Origin: Spirochaetia bacterium
GTDB lineage: Bacteria; Spirochaetota; Spirochaetia; Treponematales; Rectinemataceae
Length of the DNA stretch: 64,000 nucleotides
Direction of reading: 5' to 3'
Assembly (NCBI GenBank): GCA_029975555.1
Contig: JARKOY010000021.1
Span: forward strand, 62,001-126,000
The notes below the pieces were generated by a model. The model saw nothing but the letters and a program-made list of their open reading frames with translations. It was not told the DNA's origin and did not search any database. Within the stretch, counting starts at the first letter, position 1. Each line of letters begins with the position of its first letter. This document shows, in pieces, positions 20,642 through 31,130 of the stretch. The position numbers were made by a program, and so were the translations under genes.

Positions 20642-21244
20642 TTGAAAGACCTCACCGCACGACAGAAAGAAATTCTCACCTTCATCCATGAATACCTTCA
20701 CGACAATAGTTATCCGCCCACGGTGAGGGAGACGGCGCGCGCCTTCTCCATCTCGGTCAAGGGCGCCTATGACCACCTCAAGGCCCTCGAAAGAAAAGGT
20801 TACATCAAGACCTCCGAAAAACGTTCGCGCGCAATCGAGCTCGTGACCCCTCCTGAAAGCGATACACCTGTCGTCCAAATTCCGCTCTTGGGCGAGATAG
20901 CCGCAGGGAGGCCCATCTTCGCGGACGAGAACTTCGAGCGCACCATCGCAGTCCCCGCGGACATCATCAAGAATCGGGTGCCGCACTTTGCGCTCCACGT
21001 GAAAGGTGACAGCATGGTCGGCGCAGGGATCCTTTCCGGCGACATCGCCATCATCGAGCAGTCTGACACGGCCAAAAACGGCGACATCGTCGTAGCCCTC
21101 CTCGAAGAGACCGTCACGCTCAAGCGCTTTTTCATCGAGAACAACCGCTACAGGCTCCAGGCAGAAAACCCTCGCTACGCGCCGATCTATACTCAGGACC
21201 TGAGAATCCTTGGCAGACTCCGCGGCATCTACAGGAGCTACTGA
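20642..21244 (+). CDS. lexA: LexA repressor
   Basis: LTARQKEILTFIHEYL...YPPTVRE wHTH; peptidase part with GDSMVGAGI and KNGDIVVALL. Confidence 0.95.
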   Translation: MKDLTARQKEILTFIHEYLHDNSYPPTVRETARAFSISVKGAYDHLKALERKGYIKTSEKRSRAIELVTPPESDTPVVQIPLLGEIAAGRPIFADENFERTIAVPADIIKNRVPHFALHVKGDSMVGAGILSGDIAIIEQSDTAKNGDIVVALLEETVTLKRFFIENNRYRLQAENPRYAPIYTQDLRILGRLRGIYRSY

Positions 21245-21248
21245 GCTT

Positions 21249-22289
21249 ATGGCCCAGCCGCGCCTGTCTCCTGTGTGGATCCTTGCAGGGCCGGAAATCG
21301 GGCTCAAGGAAGCCTTCGTCGCCGACATGGTGGCGCACGCGCGCGCGCTGGGAGGGGATGAGCCCGAAATTCACCGCATGTACGCGGGCGACAGCGCTCC
21401 TTCCGAGGCGATTGCGCTTCTGCAGAGCGCTTCGCTCTTCTCGCCGTGGGTGATCGTCGAGTTCCGCAACGCCGAGCAAGTGAGCCAAAAGGCGGACATC
21501 GACGCGCTCGTGCGCTACTGCGCCGCCCCCACCGAACAGACTTTGCTCTTCCTCGAGACCGAAGGGTATTCGGTGCACAAGGCCATCGAAAAGGCGGTTC
21601 CCCCTGCGTGCCGCAAGACCTTCTTCGAACTGTTCGAGAACGAACTTGCCGGCTGGGTGAGGCGTGAGCTGGCGCAGTCGGAGCTCACGCTCGATGGGGA
21701 CGCGCTCGAATCGCTCCTCGAACTCGTGCCCCACGACACCGCGTCGCTCAAGGCTGCCTGCCTGATCCTGGGCTCGAGCTTTCCTCGCGGCAGCGCGCTT
21801 TCGGCCAACGACGTCGAGGCCGCCATTCTGCGCTCCAAGCCGGAGGACGCCTTCACGCTCTTTGAGAAAATCGGACAGGGCGAGCTTTCGCGCTCGCTCG
21901 AAGTGCTCGACAGCGTGCTCGATTCGCGGCGGGGCGATGCGAATCAGATCATCGCCGCGCTCGTCTGGAGCTTCAGGAGGCTTCAGCGCATCGGCGAGGC
22001 CGTCGCGCTGGGTGAGCGCTTCGAAGATGTGTGCTTGCGCGAACAGGCGCGCTCAAAGACCGTGCAGCGCCAGCTCCGCGCCGCACTGCAGCGCTATGGG
22101 CCTGAGGACTGTAGGCGGATCATCCTGGCGCTCTCCGAAACCGAAGCCGCGATCCGCGGACCTTTGGGTGCCGCCTTCGGCCGCCAATTGCTGCATCTGC
22201 TCGTAACCTCTATAATCACCGCAAAAGGACAGGGCCTTGCGAGCTCCGGATGGACCGGACAGGCCATCTATCCGCAATTCAGAATGTAG
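21249..22289 (+). CDS. holA: DNA polymerase III subunit delta
   Basis: LSPVWILAGPEIGLKEAFVADM and the HolA-like central and C-terminal helices. Confidence 0.8.
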   Translation: MAQPRLSPVWILAGPEIGLKEAFVADMVAHARALGGDEPEIHRMYAGDSAPSEAIALLQSASLFSPWVIVEFRNAEQVSQKADIDALVRYCAAPTEQTLLFLETEGYSVHKAIEKAVPPACRKTFFELFENELAGWVRRELAQSELTLDGDALESLLELVPHDTASLKAACLILGSSFPRGSALSANDVEAAILRSKPEDAFTLFEKIGQGELSRSLEVLDSVLDSRRGDANQIIAALVWSFRRLQRIGEAVALGERFEDVCLREQARSKTVQRQLRAALQRYGPEDCRRIILALSETEAAIRGPLGAAFGRQLLHLLVTSIITAKGQGLASSGWTGQAIYPQFRM

Positions 22290-22297
22290 GACACTGT

Positions 22298-23476
22298 ATG
22301 CCGCAGACAGTCAGGACGATTCAGCTTGGCGAACGGACGATCATCCTTGTCGGAACCGCCCACATTTCAAAAGACAGTATCGAAGAGGTCAAGGAAATCA
22401 TCCGTCAGGAACAGCCGCAGCGCGTGTGCGTCGAGATCGACATGGGGCGCTACCAGTCGATCCGGCAGGACAGCCGCTGGCAGGACCTCGACATCATCAA
22501 GGTGCTCAAGGAAGGAAAGGGCTTTTTGCTGCTGGCCAACCTTGCGCTCGCGGGCTTTCAGAAGCGTCTCGGCGCAAATCTCGGCACGAAACCCGGCGAG
22601 GAGATGCTGGCCGCAATCCAGACAGCCGAGGCGCTGGGCGTGCCATGGTCCCCGATCGACCGCGAAGTCCAGATCACGCTCAAGCGCGCGTGGGCGAAGT
22701 CCAACTTCTGGAACAAGTCCAAGCTGCTCGCAAGCCTCGTCGATTCGGCCTTCTCGCGCGAAAAACTGAGCGAGGAGGAGCTCGAACAATTAAAAAAAAG
22801 CTCCGAGCTCGAGCAGATGATGAACGAGCTGGCTCACTTCATGCCCTCGGTCAAGGAAGTACTGATCGACGAGCGCGACCGCTACCTCGCCACGAAGATT
22901 TTTTTGTGCACGGAGCAGAAAATCGTGGCCGTGGTGGGCGCCGGCCACATGAACGGCATCGAGCGCTGGCTCGGGGCTCTGGCGCGGGGCGAAGCGCCCT
23001 CCGACGTTTCGGATATAGAGAGCCTACCCAAGCCAGGGTGGTTCGCAAAGTCCGCGGGGTGGCTCATCCCCCTCATCATCGTCGCCCTGATCGCAATAGG
23101 ATTTTTTCGTTCCGGTGCTCAGGCGAGCCTCGCCATGATCCTGCGCTGGGTGCTGCTCAATGGCTCGCTGGCGGCCCTCGGCTCGCTTCTCTGCCTTGCG
23201 CACCCGGTGACGATTCTGGCTTCCTTCTTGCTGGCTCCGGTCGCGACGCTGAATCCTGTGCTGGCGATTGGCCTCTTTGCGGCGGTCATCGAGGCGTACT
23301 TCCGTAAGCCCACCGTGCGCGACGCCGAAACCCTCGCCGACGATGTCACGAGCGTGAGGGGCTTCTACAAGAACCGCATTACGCACATTCTACTCGTGTT
23401 TTTTCTGTCGAGCATCGGGGGGATGATCGGCAACTTCATCGCCCTGCCGATTCTGGCATCGAGGGCGATCGGATAA
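22298..23476 (+). CDS. TraB/PrgY-family membrane protein
   Basis: TIILVGTAHISKDSIEEVKEII, GAGHMNGI and C-terminal hydrophobic segments. Confidence 0.88.
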   Translation: MPQTVRTIQLGERTIILVGTAHISKDSIEEVKEIIRQEQPQRVCVEIDMGRYQSIRQDSRWQDLDIIKVLKEGKGFLLLANLALAGFQKRLGANLGTKPGEEMLAAIQTAEALGVPWSPIDREVQITLKRAWAKSNFWNKSKLLASLVDSAFSREKLSEEELEQLKKSSELEQMMNELAHFMPSVKEVLIDERDRYLATKIFLCTEQKIVAVVGAGHMNGIERWLGALARGEAPSDVSDIESLPKPGWFAKSAGWLIPLIIVALIAIGFFRSGAQASLAMILRWVLLNGSLAALGSLLCLAHPVTILASFLLAPVATLNPVLAIGLFAAVIEAYFRKPTVRDAETLADDVTSVRGFYKNRITHILLVFFLSSIGGMIGNFIALPILASRAIG

Positions 23477-23574
23477 GACAGGCGGGTGGCAGCCCGCGGC
23501 CGCGCGCCATGGCAGATCGACCGCAAGGCTGTGCACAGGCCCCGGTGCTGCACACGCGGCCCGCAAAAGCGTTT

Positions 23575-25230
23575 TCAGCTCAGGGCTGTCTGGACCATTT
23601 CCGTCAGCGCCGGCATGAGCTGTTTCTTGCGCGAGAGCACATCCTTCAGTATGTAGATACCCGGCTGATGGACCGGATAGCTCAGATACGAGTAGAATTC
23701 ACGCTCGGCATCGATGTAGAGCAGGCTCTCGAGCTTCGTAATGTCCGTGGCCATGAGCGCCGCGATGTAGGTCCCCATCTCCCTGCGCATCTGCGCGAGC
23801 CCATGGAGCACTTCGTCCTGTCGAGCGAGCAGCTCCTGCGAATTCGTGAGCTCGATCTGGCTCACGGTGAGCTTCTTGCCCTGGACCTCGTACTCCTTGC
23901 GGTCCATCCGCAAGAGCTGATCGATGGGAAGACGCGCGGCGAGCGATGCCGATGCCATGATGTCGCGCCCCAGCTCCTCAATCGAGAGATCGGTGATGCT
24001 CGCAAGATAATCCGCCATTTCCCTGTCGGTGTCCGTGGTCGTCGCGGATTTCAACACGAGCGTGTCCGAGAGGATGCCGCAGAGCAGAATCGAGGCGATG
24101 CGCCGGTCGAGGGGTGTCTTCGTCTCATGGTACATCGAGGTCACGATCGTGCTCGTCGAGCCGACGACTCGGTTGATAAAGGTGATGGGATATGCCGTGG
24201 AAAAGGTCCCGATGCGATGATGGTCGATCACCTCGAGGATGCGGTAATGCTGAATGCCGTCGACGGCCTGGGTAAATTCATGGTGATCCACGAGGATGAG
24301 CTCGATATTCGGGTCGCGGATGAGGTCTCCCTCGGTGAGGAGGCCCAGGACCTTGTCATGCTCGTCGACGATCGGTACCGCGCGCGCCGCCGATTCCGAA
24401 ATCGCATGTTTCGCCGTCTTCATGAGATCCCTGGCCCCCAGCGGTTTTACCGAGCCGTCGGCCACGCTCGTGACCGGCGTCGAATACAGCGCGAGCAGGG
24501 ACGTCGACGACGTGTCGTAGGGGGAGATGAGGACCGAGACGCCTTTGGATTCGGCGAGCCTGGCGATCTCTTTCGACGGGATGAAGCCGTTCGTGATGAT
24601 GAGCGCGCGCACGCCCGCCTCGATGGCAATGCGCATGATCTCTTCGCGGTCCCCGACGAGCACGACTTTGTTCTGCGCGGGCTCTGCGCCGATGTAGTCC
24701 TTAAACCGCGCGTCCGAAAGCGATGCCACGACGATGCGGCCGTTGAACCCGGCCTCGATGTCCCCCGCGACGACGAGTGGCTGCGCCTTGACCGTGTCGA
24801 CCAGGTGCCGTATCGATGTGGGGATGACCGCCTTGCGGTGAGGATTGATCTTCGTCAGCATGTTCTTCGCAAAGGCATTGTAATAAAAGAGACCCCGGTA
24901 GCGGCCTTCGCCGTCGACGATGGGCATGACCTGGCGCGGCGACTTTTCGAGGAGCGCGAGCGCCTCCCACAAGGGGGTGTTCTCGGCGAGCGTGGACGGC
25001 ACTCCGTCGATATAGTATTCGGTCTTCGGAATGAGATCGGGGATGAATTCGGGCAGCGCGACGCCGAAGCGCTGGAAAATGTACTCTGTCTGAGGGTTCA
25101 CCGCGCCGGCGCGGGCTGCCTTGACGTTCGTAAGCCCCCGTGCGCGCTTGAGCGCAGCGTAGGCGGTCGCTGCGACCACCGAGTCGGTGTCAGGGTTCTT
25201 ATGGCCAATGACATAGACCGTTTTCGACAT
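23575..25230 (-). CDS. ppaC: manganese-dependent inorganic pyrophosphatase with CBS/DRTGG regulatory insert
   Basis: VYVIGHKNPDTDSVVAATAYA, ILVDHHEF, EVIDHHRIGTF; 551 aa, consistent with a CBS-DRTGG-CBS insert. Confidence 0.93.
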   Translation of the reverse strand: MSKTVYVIGHKNPDTDSVVAATAYAALKRARGLTNVKAARAGAVNPQTEYIFQRFGVALPEFIPDLIPKTEYYIDGVPSTLAENTPLWEALALLEKSPRQVMPIVDGEGRYRGLFYYNAFAKNMLTKINPHRKAVIPTSIRHLVDTVKAQPLVVAGDIEAGFNGRIVVASLSDARFKDYIGAEPAQNKVVLVGDREEIMRIAIEAGVRALIITNGFIPSKEIARLAESKGVSVLISPYDTSSTSLLALYSTPVTSVADGSVKPLGARDLMKTAKHAISESAARAVPIVDEHDKVLGLLTEGDLIRDPNIELILVDHHEFTQAVDGIQHYRILEVIDHHRIGTFSTAYPITFINRVVGSTSTIVTSMYHETKTPLDRRIASILLCGILSDTLVLKSATTTDTDREMADYLASITDLSIEELGRDIMASASLAARLPIDQLLRMDRKEYEVQGKKLTVSQIELTNSQELLARQDEVLHGLAQMRREMGTYIAALMATDITKLESLLYIDAEREFYSYLSYPVHQPGIYILKDVLSRKKQLMPALTEMVQTALS

Positions 25231-25242
25231 GGCTGCTCCTTT

Positions 25243-27366
25243 CTATGCTCCAAAGATCAACAGCGAATGCCTGGGCAGGGGGGCGGCGGCCGACGGCCGA
25301 ACCGATTCGCCAGTCATCCGAGGCAGTGCTGCGGCGGACGCCCCACCGAGGACGAACACGCCTTCTCTGTCGGAGAGATTGATGCCCCCGTAGATCTTCC
25401 GATCTCGAGAAAAGAAGTGATAGACATCGCGGATGCGGAGTTGACTCCGCTCTGCACCGAATTCCTTTCCTTCAAGCCGCCCGTACCACTCGATGAGCTG
25501 CCGCGTGAATGCCTCTTCGTCGAGGCGACCGGGCGGGGGAGCACTCTTTCCGAAGCTCGCCGGGTCGTCGGAGCTCATGATCTGCGAGCCGAACATGGCC
25601 GCCACCATGCCGACCAGAAACTTTTCCGTATCCTTGAGGCTCGTGCGCTCGGTGCGGCAGAAAACGACATCGGGATCGCAGAGCAGCAGCGTCTTGTTCA
25701 AAAGAGAGCGCCCGATGCTGCCCTGCATGTTGACCTTGGCCGAAGGACGCCCCTGGTGGCCGATGAGCCTCGCTTCGGGCCATTCCCAGTGCTCCCGGGT
25801 GTCGGCGCCCGAACGCATGAGCGGCATGAACGGCGCCGTCGATTCGATCGGCGCGCCGCAGGAGAGAAATGCGACGGGGCTCCCGTCGCGCGCATGTGCG
25901 AACTCGAGTATCCGGCTCATGATGCGCGCATAGTGCTGCCACGCGCCTCCTTTGCGCCCCTGAAAGACTCCCCGCATGAGCCCCGCATACAAAAAATCGA
26001 GCTTGAGGTAGCGGTAGCCCCAGGTGTTCACCACGGTATCGAAGAGCTCCACGAGGTATGCCTCGACCTGGGAGAGGGAAAGATCGAGCGCCCACACCTC
26101 GCCGCCCCAGTTTGGATTCCAGCCCGCCTTCACCGGCGCACCGCGCTGGTCGCGCAGAATCCAGTCGGGGTGGGCCGCGGCGAGATTTGAGCCCGGCATA
26201 AGAAGAAAAGGAGCAAGCCAGATGCCAGGAACGAGGCCTTCTTCCCGAATGCGCCACGCTATCCGCGCCATACCGTTCGGAAATTTTTCGGGGTGCGGCT
26301 GCCAGTCGCCCACGGTCCGTTCCCATCCGTCGTCTATCTGGAATACCGCAGGGCGCCCGCGCGCGATGAAATAGGCATGCACGAGATTGTCGTTCGACGT
26401 GATCGATTCGAGATCCTCCCCGATGATCCGCTCGTCGATGGCGGTGTAGTGGTTGTACCACGAAGCATAGCCGCCGATGAGGCCGCGGAAAAAGGATGAG
26501 CGCGACAGGGCTTCGGGGCCGGGCGCCGCGACAGCGCTCTCCTGGGCGGCGCTTTTTCCTGGCGCGGCCTCCGCGGCAGCCTCATTCGTCGCGCCTTCAG
26601 ACAAAAGCCAGCGAAGGTCATCGAAGCGCCGCGTCGCCCCCCAAAGCTGGCCCAGCCTATCCTTGAGCGCAAAATAATCGGCCGCGATGAGCACCGCGAC
26701 CCTCCCCACAATCTCGCCGCGCGCGAACGAAGCGCCTTCGGCGTAGGCGAAAATCCGCACGGTGGTGTCCCGCAAGAGAAAACTGAGCGGCGGCAGGTAC
26801 GCATCGAGCACGCTGTCGCCAGCCTGCGCGCCCTGGAGGGCGCCATGCCCTGCACCTAAGGCGGCTCCGCGTTCGGAACGGCCGATGCCCTGAGCGCGCG
26901 CGCCCGCACAGCGCCCCACGTTGTCCGACACGAGCATGAGCCTGAGCTCGCCTGCCCGCAGCCCGAGCAAAAAATGCGAAATGTGGTCGTGCCGGCGGCC
27001 GAAGCGCCGCGCCCGCTGCCGCAGCGCCACCTCCGCCGGGTGGTCCACGAACAGATTCAGCGCGCGCCTGTAGAAGGCGCGGCGTGGCCGCTCGCTGCCC
27101 GCCAGTTCCCCTGCGAAGGACCAAGACTGCCACCCGTTGACCAGCACGAAGCGCGAGCGCGGGTCCTTAAGCTTCGAAGCCTGCACCCCAGACGCCGACT
27201 CGGCAGCCCGGCACTCATCCCCGAGGGCACGGCAGAGCTCGCTCACCTCAAATTCGCCGAGCTCCAACAGTGGCTCGTCGCAACGGACATCCTCGCACGC
27301 CCGAAAGACAATCTTAAGCGCATCACCCGGAAGCCTCTGAAACGTCGCTTCGATGTGTGGATTCAT
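25243..27366 (-). CDS. alpha-galactosidase-type glycoside hydrolase (GH36-like)
   Basis: FQIDDGWERTVGDWQPHPEKFPNGM and YLKLDFLYAGLMRG nucleophile motif; start reset to 27366 (MNPHIEATFQ). Confidence 0.88.
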   Translation of the reverse strand: MNPHIEATFQRLPGDALKIVFRACEDVRCDEPLLELGEFEVSELCRALGDECRAAESASGVQASKLKDPRSRFVLVNGWQSWSFAGELAGSERPRRAFYRRALNLFVDHPAEVALRQRARRFGRRHDHISHFLLGLRAGELRLMLVSDNVGRCAGARAQGIGRSERGAALGAGHGALQGAQAGDSVLDAYLPPLSFLLRDTTVRIFAYAEGASFARGEIVGRVAVLIAADYFALKDRLGQLWGATRRFDDLRWLLSEGATNEAAAEAAPGKSAAQESAVAAPGPEALSRSSFFRGLIGGYASWYNHYTAIDERIIGEDLESITSNDNLVHAYFIARGRPAVFQIDDGWERTVGDWQPHPEKFPNGMARIAWRIREEGLVPGIWLAPFLLMPGSNLAAAHPDWILRDQRGAPVKAGWNPNWGGEVWALDLSLSQVEAYLVELFDTVVNTWGYRYLKLDFLYAGLMRGVFQGRKGGAWQHYARIMSRILEFAHARDGSPVAFLSCGAPIESTAPFMPLMRSGADTREHWEWPEARLIGHQGRPSAKVNMQGSIGRSLLNKTLLLCDPDVVFCRTERTSLKDTEKFLVGMVAAMFGSQIMSSDDPASFGKSAPPPGRLDEEAFTRQLIEWYGRLEGKEFGAERSQLRIRDVYHFFSRDRKIYGGINLSDREGVFVLGGASAAALPRMTGESVRPSAAAPLPRHSLLIFGA

Positions 27367-27447
27367 GGACTCTATGGTATCATGGCGCGCCGGAATACGG
27401 GAGGTCCGCATACTGTCAGTCTTGAGGTTTTTTGCTACAATGCGCGC

Positions 27448-28299
27448 ATGGCCCACTGCATTGTCCCCGAAGCGGAAGCGATCCTCGACAAAGAGTTCCA
27501 TGTGCTCGACAAGGGCTTTGTGCGCCTCGTCGACTACCTCGGAGGAGACCAGCGCATCGTCCAGGCGGCGCGCGTCTCGTACGGCGAAGGCACCAAGAGC
27601 TACCGCGAAGATGCCGCGCTCATCGACTATCTCTGGCGGCACGAACACACGAGCCCCTTCGAGCAGGTCATCCTCACCTTCCACGTCAAACTGCCCATCT
27701 TCGTGGCGCGGCAGTGGATTCGTCACCGCACCGCGCGCGTGAACGAGATTTCAGGCCGCTACTCGATCATGCGGGACGAGTTCTTTGTGCCCGCCCCCGA
27801 AGCCCTCGCTCCTCAGAGCGAGGACAACAAACAAGGCCGCGCCGACACTCCCTTCGATGCGCAGACCGCCTCTCGGATTCAAGATATCCTGAAAGAAGGC
27901 GCCATGCTCTCGTACGAACGCTACAGGCAGCTGCTTGATCTCGGCCTTGCGCGCGAAGTTGCGCGCATCGCACTGCCGCTTTCGCTCTACACGGAGTGGT
28001 ATTGGCAGATCGATTTGCACAATCTGTTCCGCTTCCTCATGCTGAGGCTCGATTCGCACGCCCAGCGCGAAATCCGCGAGTACGCGAAGGTGATGCTCGA
28101 GATAGCGCGGGCAGTGGCGCCCGCGGCGACGGCGAGCTTCGAGCGGCACACGCTGCAGGGGGTTCGTTTCTCAGGCCCCGAGCTGGAAGAACTCCGGAGG
28201 CGGCTCGGCATGAAAGATGGTGCGGCAGGAAAGATAGCGCTCTCTAAAAAGGAGCTCGAGCGCTTCGAAGAGAAGCTTAAGACCGGGCGGCAGCTGTAG
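27448..28299 (+). CDS. thyX: flavin-dependent thymidylate synthase
   Basis: RHRTARVNEISGRYS (ThyX RHRX7S motif); start reset to 27448. Confidence 0.95.
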   Translation: MAHCIVPEAEAILDKEFHVLDKGFVRLVDYLGGDQRIVQAARVSYGEGTKSYREDAALIDYLWRHEHTSPFEQVILTFHVKLPIFVARQWIRHRTARVNEISGRYSIMRDEFFVPAPEALAPQSEDNKQGRADTPFDAQTASRIQDILKEGAMLSYERYRQLLDLGLAREVARIALPLSLYTEWYWQIDLHNLFRFLMLRLDSHAQREIREYAKVMLEIARAVAPAATASFERHTLQGVRFSGPELEELRRRLGMKDGAAGKIALSKKELERFEEKLKTGRQL

Positions 28300-28321
28300 G
28301 GCCGTCAAGACGTACGGGGCA

Positions 28322-30880
28322 TCATTCTTCCAGTTGGTCGCCAATCGCCAAAAAGGCTTCCACCGATTGAGGATCGAAATGTCTGCCCGACTGCGAACGA
28401 ATATACTCGATCGCCTCCTGGGCCGAGAGGGCAGGTCGGTACGGTCGGTCGCTCGTCATCGCATCGTACACGTCGGCCACCGCAAAGATGCGCGCCAACA
28501 GGGGAATCTCCTCGCCCTTGAGCCTCCGTGGATAGCCTGTGCCGTCCCAGCGTTCGTGGTGACAATACGGCACCACCAGGGCTCCCTCGAGATACTTGAT
28601 CGGTTTCAGAAGCTTATATCCCAACAAAGCGTGCCGCCGCATGATGTCCTGCTCCTCACTGTCGAGCGGGCCCGGCTTGCGCAGAATCGTATCGGGGATG
28701 CCGAGTTTACCCACATCGTGCAAAAGCGCCCCACGGCGGAGATTTTCAATCGTCTGCGTATCCAGATTGAAGCGCCTGGCAATCGCAATGGCAATCTGTG
28801 CGACGCGCACGGTATGCTGGAAGGTCTCGTTATCCCGTATTCCGATGGCGCGCGCCCATCCTTCCAAGGTTTCGTCGTAGGCCTTCCGCATCTGTCTGTC
28901 CGCACTGCGCAGTGCTTCTATGAGCTGCATACGTCCAATGACGATGCCTGCGTAGAGCCCAAACATCTCGACGAGCTCGACGAATTCCCTCGTGAAGAGG
29001 ACTGGCGCCTTTATCGCGATGTGGAATACCCCGAGCACCCTGCCCTTGGCGGCGACAATAGGCACGCCGATATTCGCACAGTCGGGAGGGACGAGCGTTC
29101 GGTTTTGGGGAATGAGCAGCGGATCGTCGCGGGCAATGGGAGAAAGACGGGGTTTGCCGGTGCTGAATATCCTCCCGCTGATACCCTCATCGGCCTTGAG
29201 CGGCCGATCGAAGAGCTCCTCCATCCAGCCGCGCGCGACGGCCTTCTTGAGCACATGCTGCGTGGAATCGTATATGAGGAGGGCCGCCGACTCCGCATCA
29301 GTCGCCTCGATCGCCTGGTCCACAAGGAGCGGATAGAGCTCTTCGGGCTTCATCTCGATGCCGACCTGCTTGTTGATCTGATGCAGAATTTCGAGCCACC
29401 TCACGCGCTCTCGGAGCATTTCGATGAGGCGCAGGCTCCTCACTCCCATGCCGACAAGCTCGCCTATCGAAGACAAAAGCTGAAGATCGGATTCGGTGAA
29501 ACGATAGTCGCTGCTCTCCACGCCGATGGCGCCCTCCACCACCCCTTCGATCAGGATCGGCGCATAAATGCCGTATCGTATGCCGGGCTCAGTCTCGATG
29601 TAGTGCGGATCGGAAGGCAGATCGAGCGATCGAATGGGCTTGCCCTCTTGGATGACATAGCCGGTCATGCCCTTCCCCGGACGGTCGATCATGCGGTTGA
29701 ACAGGTCCATCCGGGCACGGTTTTCTTCGGCACTCGTGGCAGGAGAGCCTCGATAGGCCACTGTCTCCAGCGTCTGTCCGGCGCGGGACCTGAAGCGAAT
29801 GACCGATGGATGCCAGCCCTTCTCTCTGTCGAGGATTTTGAGCGCGACATCGGCAATCTGCTGAAGGCTGTTCATCTTTCCGATTTCGAGGGTGGCCCGG
29901 TGAAGTATGGCCAGATCGGCGTTTTTCTGGAGGTTGTCCTGCTCCATGAGGAAGGCTTTGAGCGCCGTCAAGACAGCGAGCGCACAGGTCTTGCGCCTCT
30001 CTGCATCTGCGCTGATCGTCTCGGAAAGAGTGTCGTGGTCAAAAATCCAAAACACGCACCCTCTGAGCTCACCATCGAGGACAAGAGGCTCGAAAAGAAT
30101 GCTCCCCAGCCGCCCCGGGGTGAGCGGTATATCATACACCGCGCCTCCGCCAGCATCGAGCTCTACAATCTCCTTGGTCCTCTTCAGTATCCATCGGCGC
30201 GACAGAGCAGAGAGAGGTCTGTATGAAATGAGGGCAGAAATTGCAAAAAATGGAGACCCATCGCGCGCCTCCGGGGGGCTGCGCACCTCCGTGGAGGCGT
30301 GCACTTCCGGGAGGCCATCCCCAAGCCGAGAAAAATTGATGCAGCCGCAGTTGTGCGGTTCGGCGTACAGCTCGTGCAAGGCCTCCATGGCGCGGTGCAG
30401 CGTCGATCGTGTGTCGGTGAGAATATCTTGCCTGAGGGAGATTTTTATGAGTCCAGACATTGCGTTCAGAAGTCGCTCTCGCTGTTTGAAGGCGGTTATG
30501 TCGATCAGCATCGACTCGACGACCACATCGTCGCCTTCAACCCATGACGTCGCCGAGATGAGGACATCCAGCTCCCCGCCATCGAGCCGCCTTGCGCGGA
30601 TCTCCGTGGGAGGTGCCGAGGGCCGACCGTCGCGGAGCTGTTGCTCCCTCTCAAGGACAGACTCGATATGTTCAGGGGCGAGGAACGCGGCATGCAGATG
30701 CTTACCGACAAAATCGGCGGAGGACCGGCCGCCGAGCATGTCCACGGCGGTGTCGTTTATCCGTCGGATTATGCCGTTGATGCTTACGAGAATACCCGCC
30801 TGGGAGGTGTCGAAGAGGTGCTGCCACAGTGCAGCCGTTTGAGAACGATGCGCCCATTCTTCAGGCCTGTTTTGGCTCAT
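28322..30880 (-). CDS. PAS/GAF sensor with C-terminal HD-GYP phosphodiesterase
   Basis: N-terminal PAS, GAF-like regions, then LLHDVGKLGIPD ... HHERWDGTGYPRRLKGEEI. Confidence 0.93.
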   Translation of the reverse strand: MSQNRPEEWAHRSQTAALWQHLFDTSQAGILVSINGIIRRINDTAVDMLGGRSSADFVGKHLHAAFLAPEHIESVLEREQQLRDGRPSAPPTEIRARRLDGGELDVLISATSWVEGDDVVVESMLIDITAFKQRERLLNAMSGLIKISLRQDILTDTRSTLHRAMEALHELYAEPHNCGCINFSRLGDGLPEVHASTEVRSPPEARDGSPFFAISALISYRPLSALSRRWILKRTKEIVELDAGGGAVYDIPLTPGRLGSILFEPLVLDGELRGCVFWIFDHDTLSETISADAERRKTCALAVLTALKAFLMEQDNLQKNADLAILHRATLEIGKMNSLQQIADVALKILDREKGWHPSVIRFRSRAGQTLETVAYRGSPATSAEENRARMDLFNRMIDRPGKGMTGYVIQEGKPIRSLDLPSDPHYIETEPGIRYGIYAPILIEGVVEGAIGVESSDYRFTESDLQLLSSIGELVGMGVRSLRLIEMLRERVRWLEILHQINKQVGIEMKPEELYPLLVDQAIEATDAESAALLIYDSTQHVLKKAVARGWMEELFDRPLKADEGISGRIFSTGKPRLSPIARDDPLLIPQNRTLVPPDCANIGVPIVAAKGRVLGVFHIAIKAPVLFTREFVELVEMFGLYAGIVIGRMQLIEALRSADRQMRKAYDETLEGWARAIGIRDNETFQHTVRVAQIAIAIARRFNLDTQTIENLRRGALLHDVGKLGIPDTILRKPGPLDSEEQDIMRRHALLGYKLLKPIKYLEGALVVPYCHHERWDGTGYPRRLKGEEIPLLARIFAVADVYDAMTSDRPYRPALSAQEAIEYIRSQSGRHFDPQSVEAFLAIGDQLEE

Positions 30881-31130
30881 ATGGAATCCAGCCCCAATCT
30901 TTGTGATACGACAGCTGCCTGAACACAGTTGCTCTTCTGCGAACAAGTCTTTTCAGGAAGTTTGTTGAGTGTTTTTCTCAATATATATCGGCCTGAAACG
31001 CAAAGTCCTTAATGGTTGCGGCGCATCGGCACGTGGGTGCGGGGCTTGTCCCCTCGGTACGTAGGACCCGCAAGGTTTTAGTACGGCGCATCTTTGCGGT
31101 CTACGGCCGTCCAAGGGCAAAGGGCCCGCC

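Noticed and set aside
23575-25230. CBS/DRTGG domains in the pyrophosphatase as novel
   Set aside because: CBS-DRTGG-containing family II pyrophosphatases are already known; ordinary for this family.
23509-26190. 893-aa plus-strand ORF
   Set aside because: Antisense to the clearly homologous Mn-PPase and GH36 genes; composition typical of spurious GC-rich antisense ORFs.
28334-30226. 630-aa plus-strand ORF
   Set aside because: Antisense to the PAS/GAF/HD-GYP gene; no domain features.
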